From Bacteroidota bacterium (GTDB taxonomy: Bacteria; Bacteroidota; Bacteroidia; UKL13-3): a stretch of 64,000 bases of DNA. Under the pieces are notes generated by a model. The model made no database searches and was not told where the DNA came from. It worked only from the letters and a program-made list of their open reading frames with translations. The stretch lies in assembly GCA_013298895.1 (NCBI GenBank), contig JAAFJM010000008.1, forward strand, positions 1-64,000. The letters run 5' to 3'. The position numbers and the translations under genes are program-made. This document shows positions 56,303-64,000 of the stretch, piece by piece. Within the stretch, counting starts at the first letter, position 1; each line of letters opens with the position of its first letter.

Positions 56303-57442
56303 TTAGTTGTTTACTAATTGAGTGTATAAGTTCTTCAATTTAAAAGCTTCATTTTCCCAATTATAGGTTTGATTAGTAGCCTGTTGGCAGGCATTAATAC
56401 AATTTTCATAAAATTCAGAATCGGTAAAAAGTTTTTCTATAGCAGTTGCAATTTGAATGGCATTGTTTAAATCCACTGGAATTCCAACTTGATGTTTATC
56501 GGTAACTTCAGTATAAATCCCACTATTGCAAAAAATTGAAGGTAAGGCAATTGCTAGGTATTCAAAAAACTTTCGTTCGTGGCTAACCAACATTTCAACC
56601 GGTTGGTTTTTTAAACAAATGCCTATTTTACATTGCATGCTTATTTTATAAGCAGTATCCATATCTAAATAACCATAAAAATGAATTTGGTTTTTAATGG
56701 TTTCAAAATTTGGATTGCTTTCAAAACTATGGTCAGTGCGGGCTCCAAAATAACCAACACAATGCAAATAGTAAGTTTTACCCTGCTGTTTTAATAAGTA
56801 TAATGCATCAATCAAAGGATTGATATCGTAATACATATCTTTTATCATTCCTATATAAAAAATATGATTTCCGGGTAAAATATTCCTTTCAGTTACCATG
56901 TATTTATCCATTTGTTGGCTATCGGCAAAGTTTTGAATTACAGTATATTGATTTTCTTTTACATGAAAAATAGGTAAAAAACTATCATTGGCCACTACTG
57001 GAATATAATGAATAAAATTACTCGAAAATTTGAGCAACCTATCGTACAAACCAGCTATTGTTTCTTTTCTTTGCGCAGGAATCCAAGGCTTTAATAAAAT
57101 ATCTTGTTTGGTATTTTCATGAATATCGTAAATGACTTTTTTACCTAAAAATGAAAGTATTAAGCCAAAAGGTAACATTTCTGCATCGTGGATATGATAT
57201 ACATCGGCATTTTGTTTCATGGCTAAAGCAAAAACTTTAAAAATGGTTCCCAAAGCGCGTTGCATTCGATTTTTGGGTTTTGGAATACCAATAATTTGAA
57301 CACCATTTTTTAAACCCGTAAAATTACCAATGGCAATAAGTGTTACATCAAAATATACGGCCATGCTCACACATTCTCTATAAAAAACGCGTGTATCTAT
57401 AATGCTATGAACTGATGAAAAATGGCAGACTTTTAGTTTCAA
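56303..57442 (-). CDS. Glycosyltransferase, GT4-like
   Basis: A 379-residue GT-B fold protein. It begins KLKVCHFSSVHSIIDTRVF, a form common to family 4 transferases in Bacteroidota, and has ADVYHIHDAEMLPFGLIL near residue 85 and the acceptor-side KVIYDIHEN. The C-terminal part includes QCKIGICLKNQPVEML and the F-x-E-Y-x-A motif KFFEYLAIALPSIFCNSG, which places the nucleotide-sugar. The start is TTG at 57440-57442. The donor and acceptor are unknown; a surface glycan is likely. Confidence 0.88.
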   Translation of the reverse strand: MKLKVCHFSSVHSIIDTRVFYRECVSMAVYFDVTLIAIGNFTGLKNGVQIIGIPKPKNRMQRALGTIFKVFALAMKQNADVYHIHDAEMLPFGLILSFLGKKVIYDIHENTKQDILLKPWIPAQRKETIAGLYDRLLKFSSNFIHYIPVVANDSFLPIFHVKENQYTVIQNFADSQQMDKYMVTERNILPGNHIFYIGMIKDMYYDINPLIDALYLLKQQGKTYYLHCVGYFGARTDHSFESNPNFETIKNQIHFYGYLDMDTAYKISMQCKIGICLKNQPVEMLVSHERKFFEYLAIALPSIFCNSGIYTEVTDKHQVGIPVDLNNAIQIATAIEKLFTDSEFYENCINACQQATNQTYNWENEAFKLKNLYTQLVNN

Positions 57443-57498
57443 ACTTTATTCAGATATCAAAAAAGCAAAGCTAAAAAAAAATAATTCATGGCTGCTAT

Positions 57499-57927
57499 TT
57501 ATTCAAAAAAAGAAAATGATTGATATTCGGAGTTGATATCAAGCTGCCAAGCAAAATGGTTAATTCCATTACTAATAATAATTATTTTAGCTTTATATTG
57601 TTGGTTATAAAGTGCTAGTTGTAATGCTGTTTCGCTAGTTAAATTAACCGTAGGTGCTTTGCATTCAATTAAAATTTCAGGTTCTGCTTTATTGTTAAAA
57701 ACCAAAATATCAAAACGTTTGAAACTATTTAAATAATTCAGCTTACGTTCAACTGCAATCAAAGTTTTATTATAATATTTGTGGTTCACTAAGTAATTTA
57801 TAAGATGTTGCCTAACCCATTCTTCAGGAGTTAAGCTTACCAATTTGCGCCTAATGATGTCGTAAATAAACGGTTTTTCGTTTTGTTTGGTAATTTTAAA
57901 TTGATATGTGGGTAAGTTTAGGTGCAA
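57499..57927 (-). CDS. Orphan HsdR N-terminal domain protein (PD-(D/E)XK fold)
   Basis: A 142-residue protein made only of the HSDR_N domain. The nuclease motif is D73, E88 and K90 in RFDILVFNNK and EILIECKAP, with a further acidic E60. LTPEEWVRQHLINYLV and the QLALYNQQYKAKIIIISNG end part are typical of these small proteins. No ATPase, methylase or specificity subunit is nearby, so it is not a restriction system. It starts with TTG at 57925-57927 and is divergent from holA by 83 bases, a pairing I recall in other Bacteroidota. A role in DNA repair or replication is a guess. Confidence 0.85.
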   Translation of the reverse strand: MHLNLPTYQFKITKQNEKPFIYDIIRRKLVSLTPEEWVRQHLINYLVNHKYYNKTLIAVERKLNYLNSFKRFDILVFNNKAEPEILIECKAPTVNLTSETALQLALYNQQYKAKIIIISNGINHFAWQLDINSEYQSFSFFE

Positions 57928-58010
57928 AGTTTTTTATACAAATGTTCACAAATGAAGTAAAAAGGCTCGAAAAAATTTAATTATTTGCAAACTTAAATTT
58001 AAAACAAAAA

Positions 58011-59021
58011 GTGGCTACCGATTTTACCAATCAATACAGCAAAATAATGCAAGACTTAAAAGCAAAAAAATTTGCTCCAGTTTATATTTTGCATGGCGAA
58101 GAAACTTATTTTGTAGATGCTATTAGTAGCTTTATAGAACATAATGCACTAACAGAGAGTGAAAAAGGATTTAATCAAACCATTTTTTATGCTAAGGATG
58201 TAGAACCAAATCAAGTTATAGAGGCTTCAAGACGTTTCCCTATGATGGCAGATCGACAGGTAATTATTGTTAAAGAAGCTCAAGGTTTTAAATCGCTAGA
58301 TGCATTTGAACCTTATTTACTAAAACCAGTTCCAACCACTTTATTGGTTATTTGTATTAAAGGTAAAAAATTAGATAAAAGAACCAAGTTTTATAAAGAA
58401 GCTGCCAAACATGTGGCTTTTGAAAGCAGTAAACTTTACGAAAAAGATTTGATTCCATGGATAAAAAGTTATGTTCAAATGCATCATTTTAGCATTAACG
58501 AACGCTCTATCCAATTAATTGCAGATTCGCTTGGAAACGATTTATCAAAAATTGCCAACGAATTAGATAAACTTTTTATCAATAAAACTGGTATTGACAA
58601 AGAAATATCAGATAAAGATATTGAAACCTATATTGGAATAAGCAAAGATTTTAATCCTTTTGAACTATTAAGTGCCATATCTGCAAAAAACCCACAAAGA
58701 GCATTTAAAATTGGTCACCATTTGGCTAAAGCGAAAGATTTTTCAATTATTCCATTTGTAGCTTTATTGAGTAATATGTTTTCAAAAGGATATATTATCA
58801 AAAAAACCAATACCACAGATAAAAATACCATTTCAAAAGCATTTGGTTTGGGTTATTATCAAACGGACGATTATGTGAATTTGGTAAAAAATTTCAATTT
58901 GGGAGAAATTGAAAAGGTTATTTCAATTTGCTCGCAATATGATTTGAAAAGTAAAGGAATCAATACTGTAGCTATGACAAATCAAGAAATGCTGAAAGAA
59001 ATTTTAGTCAAAATTTTATAA
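58011..59021 (+). CDS. holA: DNA polymerase III subunit delta
   Basis: A 336-residue clamp-loader subunit that opens the sliding clamp. The GTG at 58011 gives VATDFTNQYSKIMQDLKAKK; an ATG at 58047 is a possible alternative. The N-terminal part has FAPVYILHGEETYFVDA and RRFPMMADRQVIIVKEAQ. The middle has LGNDLSKIANELDKL, the conserved delta text, and the C-terminal collar domain runs from FNPFELLSAISAK. The length is normal. Confidence 0.93.
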   Translation: MATDFTNQYSKIMQDLKAKKFAPVYILHGEETYFVDAISSFIEHNALTESEKGFNQTIFYAKDVEPNQVIEASRRFPMMADRQVIIVKEAQGFKSLDAFEPYLLKPVPTTLLVICIKGKKLDKRTKFYKEAAKHVAFESSKLYEKDLIPWIKSYVQMHHFSINERSIQLIADSLGNDLSKIANELDKLFINKTGIDKEISDKDIETYIGISKDFNPFELLSAISAKNPQRAFKIGHHLAKAKDFSIIPFVALLSNMFSKGYIIKKTNTTDKNTISKAFGLGYYQTDDYVNLVKNFNLGEIEKVISICSQYDLKSKGINTVAMTNQEMLKEILVKIL

Positions 59022-59115
59022 CAAAAAACAAACGTACTTGCATTATTGTTATGTAATAGTTAATTATGCAACTATTAAGAGAAAATAAACAAATAAATAA
59101 AACAAATAAATAAAC

Positions 59116-61038
59116 ATGAAGAAAATTTTACTTTTAAGTTTTGCATTAGCCAGCACATTAGCTAATGCTCAAACTATTCAGAAGTCTAACCCTGCATATT
59201 CAAATATTGCAGTGCCGGCTAAAAAAAGTGTGACTGATGATGTTAAACCATCAGTTGTCAGGACTGATATCAACAAACGTCCAACAAGTTCAGCTACAGC
59301 ACTTGGAAAAGGTGCAAGTTTTTCAAAAGCTACAAAAATTGGAGAAACTAGCAACAATCAGCAAACAAACGGTTCAATTTATACAAGAGTTTATTCATTT
59401 CCAAATGGTAAAGTATCAGCTACATGGACATCTTCGCAAGATGGTCCTGCTGTTGGATCTTCTTCTCGTGGATCTGGATATAACCATTTTAATGGAACTA
59501 CATGGGGTAATTCAACCCAAGCATCTTTAAGAATTGACCCTGAGCGTACAGGTTTTCCTTGCTATGCATATAGCTCAGCAACAAATGAAGAAATGATTCT
59601 TTCTCATATTGTAAAAGCTCCTAATACACCAAATGCAGGTGCTGCTACTGGTTTAATGTTAAACCGTAAAACTGGTTTAGGTGCTGGTACTTGGACAGGA
59701 ACTGCTGTATTAGATAGTTCAGATATTAAAATACCAGGTATTTTATGGAACAGAAGTGTTGTTTCGGGTAATTACTTACACGTATTTGCTTCATTTACAG
59801 ATTCAGGTTCTACACAACCCAATAGAGTAGTAATAAATGGCATAAGAACACCACAAGTTTATTCTCGTTTAAATTTAACAAATAACACTTGGGAAGTAAA
59901 AAAAGTACTTTTACCGGGTTATACTTCAGATAGAATTTACAGCGGTGGTGGCGATAATTATGCCATGGATGCTAAAGGTAATAATGTAGCTATCTTAATT
60001 GGCGGATTATCTGATGATTTACAATTATACAAATCAGGTGATAATGGAAATACTTGGACAAAAACTATTATTGATTCATTCCCTGAGCCAGCATTTGATT
60101 ATATCAAAACTATTGATACCACTTATTCAAATGATGGTAGTGTAAGTGTAACTTTAGATGGAAATGGAAACGCTCATTGTTTTTGGGCTTTAGGTAGAAT
60201 GATTAGAACTGAAGGTACTGCTAATGGTTCATATTCTTATTTCCCTGGACAAAATGATATCTTATATTGGAGAGAAGGTACTCCAGTTGACAGTATTAAA
60301 TCAGTAGCACAATCACCAGATCTTGACGGTAATGGCCAATTAGATTTAGGAACAAACTGGAGAGCTGACGGTACTCGTTATTTTAGTAATTCAATATCTA
60401 CTATGCCTCATTCAATGAGTATGGGTGATACCATTTTTATGATTTTTTCTGGAATGACAGAAAATGATGTGGATGCAAATGGAAAAAACTTTAGAGATGT
60501 ATTTTTAGCTTACTCTACTAATGCAGGTGTTAGTTGGTCTAAAATGGTTAATTTAACTCAATTTATTGGTTTCAATCAAGAACAAATTTATGCTAGTATT
60601 TCTCCAACTTCAACTGATGGAAATTTACACTTGGTATTTACTCAAAGTTCATCAATTGGAGCATACGATGCTACAGACAATCCTGATGCTGGTTTAGTTG
60701 TTTACGATATTATGCACTTAAGTGTACCTATAACTAGTATTTTTGAAGGTACAGTTGGTATTAATAATGTTAAAAATGAAGTGTTTAATGTAATCAATAA
60801 CTACCCTAATCCTTTTAAAGGATCAACTAATATTGGTGTTAATTTTGCAAAAAGTGCAAATGTTACTGTAAAAGTAATGAGTGTTACTGGTCAAGAAGTT
60901 TACAGCCAAACTTTCGAAAAAATACCAGCTGGTTTAAATAACTTAGAACTTAACTTAGGCAATATTTCTGCAGGAGTTTATTTTTACAGCATTGAAGCTA
61001 ATGGATTTAAAAGTACAGGCAAAATGATTGCTGAGTAA
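59116..61038 (+). CDS. T9SS-exported protein with Asp-box (BNR) repeats
   Basis: A 640-residue secreted protein. The signal peptide ends in STLANAQ. From about residue 90 the chain resembles a beta-propeller of the sialidase/Asp-box kind: SGDNGNTWTKT at about 306 and STNAGVSWSKM at about 467 fit S-x-D-x-G-x-T-W. The last ~78 residues, from NVINNYPNPFKG, form a type A T9SS sorting domain ending GKMIAE. The catalytic residues of sialidases were not recognised, so it is probably a binding or structural protein rather than an enzyme. No partner gene is adjacent. Confidence 0.9.
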   Translation: MKKILLLSFALASTLANAQTIQKSNPAYSNIAVPAKKSVTDDVKPSVVRTDINKRPTSSATALGKGASFSKATKIGETSNNQQTNGSIYTRVYSFPNGKVSATWTSSQDGPAVGSSSRGSGYNHFNGTTWGNSTQASLRIDPERTGFPCYAYSSATNEEMILSHIVKAPNTPNAGAATGLMLNRKTGLGAGTWTGTAVLDSSDIKIPGILWNRSVVSGNYLHVFASFTDSGSTQPNRVVINGIRTPQVYSRLNLTNNTWEVKKVLLPGYTSDRIYSGGGDNYAMDAKGNNVAILIGGLSDDLQLYKSGDNGNTWTKTIIDSFPEPAFDYIKTIDTTYSNDGSVSVTLDGNGNAHCFWALGRMIRTEGTANGSYSYFPGQNDILYWREGTPVDSIKSVAQSPDLDGNGQLDLGTNWRADGTRYFSNSISTMPHSMSMGDTIFMIFSGMTENDVDANGKNFRDVFLAYSTNAGVSWSKMVNLTQFIGFNQEQIYASISPTSTDGNLHLVFTQSSSIGAYDATDNPDAGLVVYDIMHLSVPITSIFEGTVGINNVKNEVFNVINNYPNPFKGSTNIGVNFAKSANVTVKVMSVTGQEVYSQTFEKIPAGLNNLELNLGNISAGVYFYSIEANGFKSTGKMIAE

Positions 61039-61059
61039 TTTTAGTAATATTATAAATAA

Positions 61060-61096
61060 AAATGCCTCCAGAAATTATTTTTCTGGAGGCATTTTT
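61060..61096 (+). terminator. Terminator after the Asp-box gene
   Basis: A perfect 15-bp stem, AAATGCCTCCAGAAA (61060-61074) against 61080-61094, with a five-base loop and T run. It starts 21 bases after the stop. Confidence 0.95.
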
Positions 61097-61192
61097 TATA
61101 ATAATTAGTTGTAAATTTTTAATCAAGATAAAATTGATAAGATATTATTTAATAATTTTTCTAGCATTTAAATTTAAAAAACTATAATTTTT

Positions 61193-61238
61193 AATAACAA
61201 AAAAGCCATTTCAAAATAGAAATGGCTTTTTTGTTATT
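61193..61238. terminator. Terminator after gyrB (perfect 20-bp stem)
   Basis: Arms at 61193-61212 and 61219-61238 are exact complements over 20 bases with a six-base loop AAAATA. It contains AAAAAAGCCATTTC. It ends six bases before the gyrB stop (61245) and works in either direction, so it insulates gyrB from the Asp-box gene. Confidence 0.92.
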
Positions 61239-61244
61239 ACTTAA

Positions 61245-63194
<1,950 letters not shown>

Positions 63195-63437
63195 TTAAAA
63201 TATTTTAGTTTAAATAGTTTGTAAATATATATCAAAACGGCTTGTTTTCCTATTGTTTTAGGTTTTAATTGGCGGCTGTTTTTCCACAAATTATCACCGA
63301 TATTTTTTATTTATGAAATTTAAAATTAGAAGATTTTAAAGATTGAAAAATTTAATAAAATGAACAGTGTTTTAAAATATAGCAATTTGTAACTTATACT
63401 ATTGTTTTAAATTCCTATTTTATTTTTTTCAGTTTGT

Positions 63438-63445
63438 TATATTTG
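63438..63445 (+). promoter_or_regulatory. Candidate -7 element of the YihY/BrkB gene
   Basis: TATATTTG at 63438-63445 matches TAnnTTTG, but no TTG lies 19 bases upstream. The gene's ATG is six bases on, so the transcript would be nearly leaderless or the match is by chance. Confidence 0.3.
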
Positions 63446-63451
63446 CATTAA

Positions 63452-64000
63452 ATGAAAAGAAACAAATTTTTAGAGACCAGACCTGTTAAATGGCTTTACC
63501 GCTTAACGCAAAGCACCTCATTTCCTGGTAACAAAAATATTTCATTATATGCTGTTTTAGAGTTTTTTGTGCGTTCTGTTTCTAAAAAAGACATCCAAAT
63601 GCGAAGCTCTGCACTTTCGTTTACTTTTTTCTTGGCATTATTTCCAACTGTAATTTTCTTTTTTACTGTAATTGCTTATTTACCAGTAAAACAAGATCAT
63701 GATAAGATTTTATTTTTTATATCTACCTTAATTCCTAAAAGTGCTTACGAAACCATAAAAGATACTTTGGAAGATATTTTAAAACATCAACGTGGTGATT
63801 TATTATCATTCGGTTTTTTATCTGCTATCTATTTTTCCACCAATGGATTTCATTCATTAATGAATTCGTTAAATAAATACAGCAATACTACTGAAACCAG
63901 ACCATTTTGGAAACAACGTATGGTAGCAATTGGTTTGGCTGTGTTTGTAGCTGTCACCATTTTTGTTTCGGTTACTTTAATTACAGGAGCAAGTTTTGGT
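63452..64000 (+). CDS. YihY/virulence factor BrkB family membrane protein (5' part)
   Basis: An open frame of 183 codons that runs off the window edge with no stop. It begins MKRNKFLETRPVKWLYRL, then KKDIQMRSSALSFTFFLALF, the YihY signature A-x-S-x-F-x-x-F-x-x-x-P, followed by PTVIFFFTVIAYLPV and the segment GFLSAIYFSTNGFHSLMNSL. Later helices begin near residue 160 (VAIGLAVFVAVTIFVSVTL). The family was once called ribonuclease BN but is a membrane protein of uncertain role. It is divergent from gyrB. Confidence 0.88.
   Translation, partial: MKRNKFLETRPVKWLYRLTQSTSFPGNKNISLYAVLEFFVRSVSKKDIQMRSSALSFTFFLALFPTVIFFFTVIAYLPVKQDHDKILFFISTLIPKSAYETIKDTLEDILKHQRGDLLSFGFLSAIYFSTNGFHSLMNSLNKYSNTTETRPFWKQRMVAIGLAVFVAVTIFVSVTLITGASFG

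Noticed and set aside
57499-57927. Possible restriction-modification system
   Set aside because: Only an HsdR N-terminal domain is present; no helicase, methylase or specificity subunit gene is near.

Overview
The window is a strongly A+T-rich chromosomal segment from a member of the Bacteroidota. Several signs agree on this. Secreted proteins end in type IX secretion (T9SS) type A sorting domains. There is a carboxypeptidase-regulatory-domain TonB receptor and a short NuoG without the molybdopterin domain. The promoters that can be read follow the Bacteroidota pattern TTG-N19-TAnnTTTG. Shine-Dalgarno sites are nearly absent, apart from one conspicuous exception in front of rpsU. I cannot name the genus. 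No rRNA, tRNA, CRISPR array, prophage or intact insertion sequence was seen.

Layout. 1-883 is a gene-poor leader. 884-8640 holds a small secreted protein with a BamE-like C-terminal half, then a 2419-residue T9SS adhesin-like protein with about twelve PKD-type units. 8746-12912 holds a multi-PAS/GAF histidine kinase, a DUF3820 protein and an RluE-type pseudouridine synthase. 13078-16943 holds a secreted protein, then a bicarbonate-transport module: sbtA, a zinc-ribbon DUF6671 gene and a 56-residue membrane protein, divergent from a LysR regulator. 17165-20281 holds two tiny overlapping membrane-protein genes and the homogentisate and 4-hydroxyphenylpyruvate dioxygenases of tyrosine breakdown. 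20282-21087 is a repeat-rich gap. 21088-28447 holds a TonB-dependent receptor, a LytS/LytTR two-component pair and a second multi-PAS kinase.

28450-36942 is mainly housekeeping: free-methionine sulfoxide reductase, a lipoprotein, queA, rpsP-rimM, an arginase-family gene, recN, an O-antigen ligase-like gene and carA. 37019-40592 carries eno, an inserted pair of envelope genes, an ftsB/divIC-like gene and rpsU. 40695-47061 carries a lipoprotein, an MltD-type transglycosylase, topoisomerase IV subunit A, a VIT1/CCC1 transporter, a Cys-rich secreted protein and a thioesterase. 47399-54984 is the minus-strand complex I operon nuoABCDEFGHI, which ends at nuoI without J-N. 55091-57927 carries a cysteine desulfurase, a glycosyltransferase and an orphan HsdR-N nuclease-fold protein divergent from holA. 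The window ends with a T9SS-exported Asp-box protein, gyrB and the start of a YihY/BrkB family gene cut by the window edge.

The parts most worth a second look are the SbtA-DUF6671-small membrane protein-LysR cluster, the rpsU leader, the dyad over the carA promoter, the families of short repeats in the nuo operon gaps and elsewhere, and the heavy use of TTG start codons. Functions are assigned from protein motifs and recalled family knowledge; no database search was possible.
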